Assembly (NCBI GenBank): GCA_004552395.1
Contig: SFOK01000028.1
Location: 1-16,863, forward strand
Length of the DNA stretch: 16,863 nucleotides
Source of the DNA: Bacteroidales bacterium
GTDB taxonomy: Bacteria; Bacteroidota; Bacteroidia; Bacteroidales; Muribaculaceae
Reading direction: 5' to 3'
The notes beneath the pieces were generated by a model. The model was not told where the DNA came from, did no database searches, and saw nothing but the letters and a program-made list of their open reading frames with translations. Positions 1 to 6,397 of this stretch are shown here, piece after piece. Made by a program: the position numbers and the translations under genes. The first letter of the stretch is position 1. Each line of letters opens with the position of its first letter.

Positions 1-1
1 C

Positions 2-520
2 ACAAAATCCCTTTTGGCAGGCATAGCAATGCTGAGCCTCTGCGGCGGTATGACATCATGCGGCGACGATGACGACGAGCCCAAACCCGATGACCTTGTC
101 ACAGATACAATCAAGGTGAAATACGATGTGGAGACAAGCAGCGACCTGCGCAAATATTGCGACGTAACAGCCTCATACACCGATGGTAAGGGCGAGATCG
201 TAATAGCTGAAATCACAAAAGACGACACGCAGTTCGAATTCACCGTGGATCGTTCGCAGGCACGACGCACATATACAGTCACGCTTGTGGCAAGTCCCAA
301 GAAGGATTTCCCTGCATACACTGACAGTCAGAATTATACCGTGTCGTGGGATGTCGAAGTGGATATGGAGCGCTACAATTCCAAAGGTAACAAAATAGGC
401 GAAGTCGAAGATAACAACCGGCAGACCCTGACTGTGGCAGGCAGCAGCCTTATGCAGTGTCTTTCCAAAATTTCCATGACCCCCATTTCGGCTCATGTGA
501 CTTATAACGGCGATAACTGA
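2..520 (+). CDS. Small surface-exposed lipoprotein, 5' end missing
   Basis: The frame is open from the first bases and ends at TGA 518-520, so the true start probably lies just left of the window. The visible N-terminus (TKSLLAGIAMLSLCGG, then MTSC) is the end of a lipoprotein signal peptide, with the lipobox cysteine in MTSC-G. The cysteine is followed by Gly and a run of four Asp and a Glu. In Bacteroidota an acidic stretch directly after the lipidated Cys is the known export signal for lipoproteins displayed on the outer face of the outer membrane. The remaining ~145 residues look like a beta-rich domain with many Thr, Val, Tyr and Asp and no catalytic motif I recognise. I cannot name a family. 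The codons look somewhat more A/T-ended than those of clpC, as expected for an accessory gene. The lipoprotein call is firm; the function is unknown. Confidence 0.75.
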   Translation, partial: TKSLLAGIAMLSLCGGMTSCGDDDDEPKPDDLVTDTIKVKYDVETSSDLRKYCDVTASYTDGKGEIVIAEITKDDTQFEFTVDRSQARRTYTVTLVASPKKDFPAYTDSQNYTVSWDVEVDMERYNSKGNKIGEVEDNNRQTLTVAGSSLMQCLSKISMTPISAHVTYNGDN

Positions 521-570
521 AAGTCGCCTTCCGGCACGGATTTCTGATTCTGCCGCCTGATTCGGAAAAG

Positions 571-650
571 GGAACCCGGGATACATGATTGTTTTAAAAG
601 CTCTTAAAGAAGGCTAAAAAAGCAAATAACATCAAGGTATCCGGGGTTCC
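571..650. repeat. 14-bp inverted repeat flanking a 52-nt AT-rich loop
   Basis: GGAACCCGGGATAC at 571-584 is the reverse complement of GTATCCGGGGTTCC at 637-650 at 13 of 14 positions. Just inside, GATTGTT (586-592) can pair with AACATC (628-633) with one bulge, so the stem can extend. The block fills most of the gap between the lipoprotein gene and clpC. Neither side has a T-run placed like an intrinsic terminator, and no clear target-site duplication flanks it. It could be a clpC leader structure if transcription starts upstream, or a remnant of a small mobile repeat. Confidence 0.6.
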
Positions 651-671
651 GGAATATCGGCTTTACATCTG

Positions 672-688
672 TTGGCACGATATTTGTA
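672..688 (+). promoter_or_regulatory. Sigma-54-like -24/-12 element at the clpC start
   Basis: TTGGCACGATATTTGTA matches the sigma-54 consensus YTGGCACGrNNNTTGCW at every defined position except the -12 cytosine, which is T (TTGTA for TTGCA). The spacing is correct. It would place the transcript start near 699, only about 3 nt before the chosen clpC ATG, which is unusually short and is the main reason for doubt. The part GATATTTG also resembles the Bacteroidota -7 box TAnnTTTG with one mismatch, but no TTTG or TTG lies at a suitable -33 position. Confidence 0.4.
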
Positions 689-701
689 TGGCAGTAAATG
701 T

Positions 702-3437
702 ATGAGAAAATTCAATATCAATTTCCAGAATATGCTGCATCGCGGACAGCAAGAGGCACGCAGGATGGGTTCGGATGTGATACAGGCCGAGCATTTCCTG
801 TTGGCCGAGCTTTCCGACTATAACAACTGTGTGGTGAAGATACTGCGTCACATGGAGATACCTGTCGACGACATTATAAGCTCCATTGAGGAACATCTTC
901 GCGAAAGCGCCCGCGAGGAACCGGCTGCCAGTCTGGGGAGCGGTTTCAGCGTATCGCTCTCGGAGTCGGGACTGCGCCATGTGCAGCTCGCAGCCGAAGA
1001 GGCACGCAAGACCGGCTCGGAGACCGTCAATCCCGAGCATGTGCTCCTTGCGTTCGTCCACGACCGCGAGGCCATGAAAAGCGAATTTCTGAAAACACTC
1101 AAGGCAGAACATTTCAATTTCGATATCTCAATCTCCAGTGTCGACTTTAACTCAATGACAGGCGAAGGCGCCGGCAACACGCCCTCCGCCGCCGGCAACG
1201 ACTATGACGACACCGAGGAGGAAGATGTCGACGACGAAGATACTCCGCCGCAGGGAAAGCCGCAGATGAACAATCCGTTCGGTTTCGGCAAGAGGCATGC
1301 GGACAAGAAGTCGGGCAAGAGCGAGAACGGCACACCGGCTCTCGACAAGTTCGGCTTCGACATGACGAAAGCCGCCGCTGAAGGGAAGCTCGACCCCGTC
1401 GTCGGCCGCGAGAACGAGATCGAACGTCTGGCGCAGATCCTCTCCCGCCGCAAGAAGAACAATCCCGTGCTCATAGGCGAGCCCGGTGTGGGCAAGTCGG
1501 CTATCGTGGAAGGCCTGGCGCTGCGTATCAATCAGCGCAAAGTCTCGCGTCTGCTTTTCGACAAACGGGTGATATCGCTCGACATGGCCGGCATGGTGGC
1601 CGGCACCAAATACCGCGGCCAGTTTGAGGAGCGCATCAAGGCCGTGCTCGAGGAGATAAGCCAGCACCCCGAGGTGATACTCTTCATAGACGAGATACAC
1701 ACCATCGTGGGCGCGGGCGGAGCTCCCGGCTCCATGGATGCCGCCAACATGCTCAAGCCTTCGCTGGCACGCGGCGAGATACAGTGCATCGGCGCCACCA
1801 CGCTTGACGAGTACCGTCAGAACATAGAGAAAGACGGTGCCCTCGAACGCCGTTTCCAGAAAGTGATCGTGGAGCCCACATCGCCCGAGGAGACGCTCGA
1901 GATACTCCGCCGTGTGAAAGAGAAATATGAGGACCACCACAATGTGCGCTACACCGACGAGGCTCTGAAGGCCTGTGTGTCGCTTACCGAGCGCTACATC
2001 AGCGACCGCACCTTCCCCGACAAGGCGCTCGACGCCCTCGACGAGGCCGGTTCGCGTGTGCACATCACCAACATAGTGGTGCCCGAGACCATAGAGAAGA
2101 TGGAGCAGGAGCTCGACCGGCTGTCGCAGGATAAGATCAACGCCGTGAAGGCTCAGAACTACGAGCTTGCCGCCAATCTGCGCGACACCTACAACAACAA
2201 GAAGGAGGAGCTCGAGAAGGCCAAGCAGCAGTGGGAGAAGAACCTCGACGCCGACCGTCAGACCGTCGACGAGGCCAAGGTTGCCGAAGTAGTGGCCATG
2301 ATGACCGGAGTGCCTACACAGCGTATCGCACAGGCCGAGGGCTCGCGTCTGCTCGAGATGGGCAAGTCGCTTCAAGGCTCCGTGATCGGTCAGGACGACG
2401 CTATCCGCAAGGTCGTGAAAGCGATCCAGCGCAATCGCATGGGTCTCAAGGATCCGAACCGTCCTATTGGTGTGTTTATGTTTCTGGGTCCCACAGGTGT
2501 TGGTAAGACATATCTTGCCAAGAAGCTCTCCAAGTACCTGTTCGATTCCGACGACTCGCTGATCCGCATGGACATGAGCGAGTATATGGAGAAATTCACC
2601 GTGAGCCGCCTTGTGGGCGCGCCTCCGGGATACGTGGGCTATGAAGAGGGCGGACAGCTTACCGAGAAAGTCCGCCGCCGTCCCTACTCCGTCGTACTTC
2701 TCGACGAGATAGAGAAAGCGCATCCCGATGTGTTCAACCTGCTGCTGCAGGTTATGGACGAAGGCCGACTCACCGACTCACTGGGCCGCAAGATCGATTT
2801 CAAGAACACGATCATAATCATGACATCCAACGTTGGCTCCCGTCAGCTCAAGGAATTCGGCGGCGGTGTGGGTTTCAACACCTCCATGGTCAGCAAAGAG
2901 CAGAGCAACGGCGTGATCTCCAAGGCGCTCAACAAAGTGTTCTCGCCCGAGTTCCTGAACCGTGTGGACGATATAATCATGTTTGATCAGCTCGACAAAG
3001 AGGCTATCTTCAAGATCATAGACCTGGAGCTCGAAGGCCTCCTTCAGCGTCTGAAGAAGCTTGGCTGCGAGGTGCGTCTCACCGATGCCGCCAAGGGCTT
3101 CCTGGCCGAGAAGGGCTACGACAAGCAGTTCGGCGCACGTCCGCTGCGCCGCGCCATCCAGAAATATCTCGAGGACGATATGGCAGAGGTTATGCTTCAG
3201 CTCAATGCCAAGGGTCTGAAAGCCGCTACCGTCACCGCCGACTATAAGGAGGACGACGACAAGCTTACAGTCACTTATACCTCAGAAGAAGATAAGCCTG
3301 CGGAGGAGACATTCACCCTCCCCGACGGTGAGATCGCCAAAGTGACTGACCTATCCAAGCACACCGAGGCAGAGGCAGAGACCGACGCACCGGAATCGGC
3401 CGAGGAGACTCCGGCAGAAGCCAATGACGAAGAGTAA
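702..3437 (+). CDS. clpC: ClpC-type AAA+ unfoldase of the Clp protease
   Basis: A 911-residue class I Clp ATPase that unfolds substrates and should feed them to ClpP in the cytoplasm. Domain order: paired Clp N-repeats (~1-150); an acidic, Gly/Pro-rich linker (~160-210) with a Glu/Asp stretch; AAA-1 with Walker A GEPGVGKS (~259-266), Walker B ILFIDE (~326-331) and arginines in LERRF (~383-384); a coiled middle region with a UVR-like stretch (~478-515); AAA-2 with Walker A GPTGVGKT (~596-603) and Walker B VVLLDE (~664-669); then a long acidic tail (~865-911). VGF at ~723-725 fits the ClpP-docking loop, and together with the short middle region argues for ClpC over the disaggregase ClpB. ATG 702 is chosen because the N-domain begins right after it; a TTG at 672 would add ten residues that fit no family and would lie in the promoter-like element. 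The gene ends in tandem stops (TAATAA). The linker and tail are longer and more acidic than in Bacillus ClpC. Confidence 0.95.
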   Translation: MRKFNINFQNMLHRGQQEARRMGSDVIQAEHFLLAELSDYNNCVVKILRHMEIPVDDIISSIEEHLRESAREEPAASLGSGFSVSLSESGLRHVQLAAEEARKTGSETVNPEHVLLAFVHDREAMKSEFLKTLKAEHFNFDISISSVDFNSMTGEGAGNTPSAAGNDYDDTEEEDVDDEDTPPQGKPQMNNPFGFGKRHADKKSGKSENGTPALDKFGFDMTKAAAEGKLDPVVGRENEIERLAQILSRRKKNNPVLIGEPGVGKSAIVEGLALRINQRKVSRLLFDKRVISLDMAGMVAGTKYRGQFEERIKAVLEEISQHPEVILFIDEIHTIVGAGGAPGSMDAANMLKPSLARGEIQCIGATTLDEYRQNIEKDGALERRFQKVIVEPTSPEETLEILRRVKEKYEDHHNVRYTDEALKACVSLTERYISDRTFPDKALDALDEAGSRVHITNIVVPETIEKMEQELDRLSQDKINAVKAQNYELAANLRDTYNNKKEELEKAKQQWEKNLDADRQTVDEAKVAEVVAMMTGVPTQRIAQAEGSRLLEMGKSLQGSVIGQDDAIRKVVKAIQRNRMGLKDPNRPIGVFMFLGPTGVGKTYLAKKLSKYLFDSDDSLIRMDMSEYMEKFTVSRLVGAPPGYVGYEEGGQLTEKVRRRPYSVVLLDEIEKAHPDVFNLLLQVMDEGRLTDSLGRKIDFKNTIIIMTSNVGSRQLKEFGGGVGFNTSMVSKEQSNGVISKALNKVFSPEFLNRVDDIIMFDQLDKEAIFKIIDLELEGLLQRLKKLGCEVRLTDAAKGFLAEKGYDKQFGARPLRRAIQKYLEDDMAEVMLQLNAKGLKAATVTADYKEDDDKLTVTYTSEEDKPAEETFTLPDGEIAKVTDLSKHTEAEAETDAPESAEETPAEANDEE

Positions 3438-3454
3438 TAAGACCTATATATAAG

Positions 3455-3489
3455 AAAATTGCCCCGCGCTGAGTGGGGGCAATTTTTTT
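3455..3489 (+). terminator. Strong intrinsic terminator after clpC, probably bidirectional
   Basis: AAAATTGCCCC (3455-3465) pairs perfectly with GGGGCAATTTT (3476-3486) around a 10-nt loop, and the run of T continues to 3489. It begins 17 nt after the clpC stop. On the other strand the same stem is followed by TTTTCTTA, so it could also stop nadC transcripts arriving from the right. The remaining ~75 bp up to the nadC stop shows nothing else. Confidence 0.92.
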
Positions 3490-3566
3490 ACGTATCTATA
3501 TGATGCGGCAATTGGCTTATGGCAAAGCTATATGAACTTGTCGAAGATGCCGCATGAGAGGGCGGT

Positions 3567-4415
3567 TCAGCAGGCTTTGAAGGAGAGGTCGAGGCCCTTG
3601 ACCGAGTGAGTGAGAGCGCCCACAGAGATGAAGTCAACGCCCGTCTCGCCGTAGTCGCGGAGAGTGTCGATGGTGATTCCGCCCGACGATTCAGTCTCAT
3701 ATTTACCGCCTACGAGCTTCACGGCTTCGCGTGTAAGCTCCGGTGTGAAGTTGTCGAACATGATGCGGTCCACGCCTCCGACAGCCATGACACGGCGTAT
3801 ATCGTCGAGTGAACGGACCTCCACCTCGATCTTGAGGTCTTTGCCGTTGGCCTTGCAGTAATCCTGAGCGGCTTTGATAGCCTTCTCGATGCCGCCTGCG
3901 AAGTCGATGTGGTTATCCTTGATGAGAATCATGTCGAAGAGGCCGATGCGGTGGTTCTCGCCGCCGCCTATCTTGACGGCCTGTTTCTCGAGCAGACGCA
4001 TACCGGGAGTGGTCTTGCGGGTGTCGAGCACCTTGGTGTGCAGACCCTTGAGGCGGTCCTGATACTTGCGGGTCATGGTGGCGACGCCGCTCATGCGCTG
4101 CATGATGTTGAGCATGGTGCGTTCGGCCACGAGCAGCGAGCGCACGGGCCCTTCCGCAATGAAGGCGATATCGCCCGGTTTCACCTCGGCACCGTCGTGG
4201 ATAAAGACTTCGACATTGATTGACGGGTCGACTTTATGGAGCACCTTCTTGGCAATCTCAACACCGGCCAGGATGCCCGGTTCCTTCACGATAAGGCGCG
4301 AGCGGCCTTTTTCGTCGGCAGGTATTGTGGAAAGAGTGGTATGGTCACCGTCGCCTACATCCTCGGCGAAAGCCAGATCGAGCAGGTCGTCGATCAGTTG
4401 TTCTTTGGTCTTCAT
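3567..4415 (-). CDS. nadC: Quinolinate phosphoribosyltransferase (nicotinate-nucleotide pyrophosphorylase)
   Basis: A full-length 282-residue NadC. It converts quinolinate and PRPP to nicotinate mononucleotide, CO2 and PPi in de novo NAD synthesis. Family signatures are all present: DTRKTTPGMR (131-140) and K144 of the quinolinate and phosphate pocket, GGGENHR (150-156), the KDNHI stretch (166-170), the acidic EVEV strand (197-200) and ESSGGI (242-247) at the phosphate end of the barrel. The start at ATG 4415 gives the usual MKTKEQLIDDLL N-terminal helix. It is transcribed divergently from rlmH, and its 3' end faces clpC across the shared terminator. nadA and nadB are not in the window. No NiaR- or NadR-like operator was recognised. 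Confidence 0.96.
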   Translation of the reverse strand: MKTKEQLIDDLLDLAFAEDVGDGDHTTLSTIPADEKGRSRLIVKEPGILAGVEIAKKVLHKVDPSINVEVFIHDGAEVKPGDIAFIAEGPVRSLLVAERTMLNIMQRMSGVATMTRKYQDRLKGLHTKVLDTRKTTPGMRLLEKQAVKIGGGENHRIGLFDMILIKDNHIDFAGGIEKAIKAAQDYCKANGKDLKIEVEVRSLDDIRRVMAVGGVDRIMFDNFTPELTREAVKLVGGKYETESSGGITIDTLRDYGETGVDFISVGALTHSVKGLDLSFKAC

Positions 4416-4432
4416 ATATGATTCTTTTTTAT

Positions 4433-4440
4433 TATTTTTG
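4433..4440 (+). promoter_or_regulatory. Probable rlmH promoter, -7 box
   Basis: TATTTTTG followed by C fully matches the Bacteroidota housekeeping -7 consensus TAnnTTTG. The nearest TTTG upstream (4404-4407) leaves 25 nt, longer than the usual ~19-22, so the -33 element is weak. The transcript would start near 4445-4448, about 45 nt before the rlmH ATG, and would run through the region where the nadC transcript begins. Confidence 0.5.
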
Positions 4441-4455
4441 CAGTCAGTGAATGAA

Positions 4456-4469
4456 GCCTCCCGTGAGGC
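4456..4469. other. GC-rich hairpin between the nadC and rlmH start sites
   Basis: GCCTC (4456-4460) and GAGGC (4465-4469) form a 5-bp perfect stem with a CCGT loop. It lies in the ~20 bp that both predicted transcripts would share, so either leader could fold it, the nadC RNA at its extreme 5' end. There is no T-run, so it is not a terminator. Confidence 0.45.
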
Positions 4470-4473
4470 ATTG

Positions 4474-4481
4474 CAAAATTA
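4474..4481 (-). promoter_or_regulatory. Probable nadC promoter, -7 box
   Basis: On the minus strand this reads TAATTTTG followed by C, a full match to TAnnTTTG. The predicted start is near 4467-4470, leaving a leader of about 53 nt to the nadC ATG. The -33 region would fall over the rlmH start codon and shows no clear TTTG. Confidence 0.5.
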
Positions 4482-4490
4482 GTAAAAATT

Positions 4491-4964
4491 ATGGAAATAA
4501 TTCTGCTGACGATAGGGAAAACAGGCACCGATTTCATACGCAAAGGTATCGAGGAGTATTCGCGGCGCATCGCGCACTACTCCCCTTTCAATATAGCGAC
4601 AGTGCCCGATCTGCGCAACACACGCAAACTCTCCGAGGCTCAGCAGAAAACGGCCGAAGGTGAACAGATACTCTCTGTTCTCAAACCGGGCGACTATGTG
4701 GTGCTTCTCGATGAACACGGCTCGGAATTCACTTCGATGAAGCTGGCTGCGTGGCTCGAAAAACGTATGGCGGCCGGACACAAACGTCTGATCTTCGTGG
4801 TGGGCGGTCCCTACGGTTTCTCGCCTGAGGTCTACGCCCGCGCCGACGGCAAACTCTCGCTCTCGCAGCTCACCTTTCCTCACGAACTCGTGCGCCTCTT
4901 CTTCACCGAACAGCTGTACCGTTGTTTCACCATACTGCGCGGCGAGCCCTACCACCACGAGTAA
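4491..4964 (+). CDS. rlmH: 23S rRNA pseudouridine-1915 N3-methyltransferase
   Basis: A complete 157-residue SPOUT methyltransferase that N3-methylates pseudouridine 1915 in helix 69 of 23S rRNA, acting on assembled 70S ribosomes with SAM. Conserved features are visible: LLDEHG (72-77), the SAM-binding knot FVVGGPYGF (102-110), LSLSQLTFPH (122-131), TEQLYR (~139-144) and the PYHH end (153-156). The length is the family norm. The start ATG 4491 is the only sensible one, with the beta strand MEIILLTIG beginning at Met1. Its 3' end meets pyrC tail to tail with only 13 bp between the stop codons, and no hairpin terminator is visible there, so the two transcripts probably overlap at their ends. Confidence 0.97.
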   Translation: MEIILLTIGKTGTDFIRKGIEEYSRRIAHYSPFNIATVPDLRNTRKLSEAQQKTAEGEQILSVLKPGDYVVLLDEHGSEFTSMKLAAWLEKRMAAGHKRLIFVVGGPYGFSPEVYARADGKLSLSQLTFPHELVRLFFTEQLYRCFTILRGEPYHHE

Positions 4965-4977
4965 TATTTCGTTTTAA

Positions 4978-6357
4978 TTAAGCCTCAGTGTTGCCGCGGA
5001 CGAACCGCAGCGGCATGGCTGCGCTCTCTTGCGAGCGGAGCAGATCCGGGTTGGCGGCATCGAAAGAGAGCACACCGTTCACCCAGGTGCGGCGTATCTC
5101 ATGCTGGAGCACGGCGCCCTGCATCGGCGTCCAACCGCATTTGCTCACCACATCGCGGTTGCTGACCGGCGTCTTCGTTCCGTCTGGGTTCACCTCAACC
5201 ATATCAGCCCACATGCCGGGCTCCAGATAGCCGCGACCGGAAACGCCGAATAGGTCAGCCTGATTGTGACACATGAGTTGCACCACCCTCTCCGGAGTCA
5301 GTCCCGGCAGCTCGAGGGTGAGCTGGAGCATGGCGCGCAGCGAGAACTGCACCATAGGCATGCCCGAAGGAGCCGTGAAGGCGTCGCCCTCCTTCTCCTC
5401 GAGGGTATGAGGCGCATGATCCGTGGAGACCGTGTCGATATCGCCCGTAAGCAAAGCGCGGCGGAGAGCGTCGCGAGAGGCGTCGCTTTTGACGGCCGGG
5501 TTGCATTTGATGTATGAACCGAGACGCGGGTAGTCGCTGTCGGTGAACCGGAGATGGGCCACACAAGCCTCGCACGTAATCCTCCTGTCGGCGCCCTGTC
5601 CGCGGAAAAGCTCGAGCTCCTGCGCCGTGGTGAGGTGGCAGACATGAAGACGCGTTCCGAGACGGCGCGCCCTCTCTACCGCCGAGCGTGTCGAGAGATA
5701 GCAGGCGAGTTCCGAACGGATCACCGGGTGCCAGGCCACCGGGACCTCACCCTGCGGATAGAGCTGCTTCACTTTCGCCGCGTTGGCGAGGATAGTCTGC
5801 TCGTCCTCACAGTGCACCGCAATGAGTGCCGGCAGACGGAATATCTCGTCGAGAGCTTCAGGATCGCTGACGCACATATTGCCGGTGGATGAGCCCAGGA
5901 AGAGTTTTATGCCCGGCACACGGCTATAATCCACGCTTCTGAGTTCCTCGATATTGTCGGCTGCGGCGCCGATGAAGAAGGCGTAGTTGGCTTTGGAGCA
6001 TCGCTCCGCATGGGCATATTTATCTTCAAGCGCGCGGCGTGTCACCGTGGGAGGCTTCGTGTTGGGCATATCGAAGAAAGAGGTGACTCCACCCGCCACA
6101 GCAGCGCGCGATTCCGAAGCTATGTCGGCCTTGTGCGTGAGACCCGGGTCGCGGAAATGCACGTGCGAGTCGATCACACCCGGGAGGAGCCAATGGCCGC
6201 CCAGGTCGGTGCGTTCGCTCTTGTCGAAGTCCGCAAGCTCCACGGCTGAGGGGTCGCCGGCGCGGACCGCGGTGATATTACCGTCGCGGGTGAGGAGGTA
6301 TCCGCGGAAACGGCGTCCGCGGTTGAAGATTATGGCGTTGAAGATTATCTCTTTCAT
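4978..6357 (-). CDS. pyrC: Class I dihydroorotase, pyrimidine synthesis
   Basis: A 459-residue amidohydrolase that cyclises N-carbamoyl-aspartate to dihydroorotate, the third step of UMP synthesis. The metal site looks complete: DSHVHFRDPG with H65 and H67 and substrate-binding R69; a Lys in GIKLFLGSSTGN (K151) at the bridging-ligand position, where some class I enzymes have Asp; H182 in AVHCEDE; HVCH (238-241); and D313 in STDHAPH. MPNTKPP (97-103) is also typical. The length and motifs fit class I (PyrC with the extended C-terminal composite domain), not the ~340-residue E. coli type. Allantoinase is a related alternative, but the FRDPG and STDHAPHTLEEK style favours dihydroorotase. It is the last gene of the minus-strand run, 40 bp behind the uncharacterised gene, with no convincing promoter of its own in that gap. 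Confidence 0.93.
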   Translation of the reverse strand: MKEIIFNAIIFNRGRRFRGYLLTRDGNITAVRAGDPSAVELADFDKSERTDLGGHWLLPGVIDSHVHFRDPGLTHKADIASESRAAVAGGVTSFFDMPNTKPPTVTRRALEDKYAHAERCSKANYAFFIGAAADNIEELRSVDYSRVPGIKLFLGSSTGNMCVSDPEALDEIFRLPALIAVHCEDEQTILANAAKVKQLYPQGEVPVAWHPVIRSELACYLSTRSAVERARRLGTRLHVCHLTTAQELELFRGQGADRRITCEACVAHLRFTDSDYPRLGSYIKCNPAVKSDASRDALRRALLTGDIDTVSTDHAPHTLEEKEGDAFTAPSGMPMVQFSLRAMLQLTLELPGLTPERVVQLMCHNQADLFGVSGRGYLEPGMWADMVEVNPDGTKTPVSNRDVVSKCGWTPMQGAVLQHEIRRTWVNGVLSFDAANPDLLRSQESAAMPLRFVRGNTEA

Positions 6358-6397
6358 AAAGCGAAGATTACAAGGTGGTTATATGTAGGTCTGCACG

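Noticed and set aside
496..530. Terminator after the lipoprotein gene
   Set aside because: Small competing stems (GGCGA with TCGCC, GACTT with AAGTC) overlap the stop codon, but there is no T-run.
672..701. TTG codon upstream as clpC start
   Set aside because: It adds ten residues that do not fit the N-domain and would sit inside the promoter-like element; ATG 702 starts directly before the domain.
1152..2723. 523-codon open frame on the minus strand opposite clpC
   Set aside because: A by-product of GC-rich codon use in clpC. The plus strand encodes an intact AAA+ protein, and the antisense product resembles no family.
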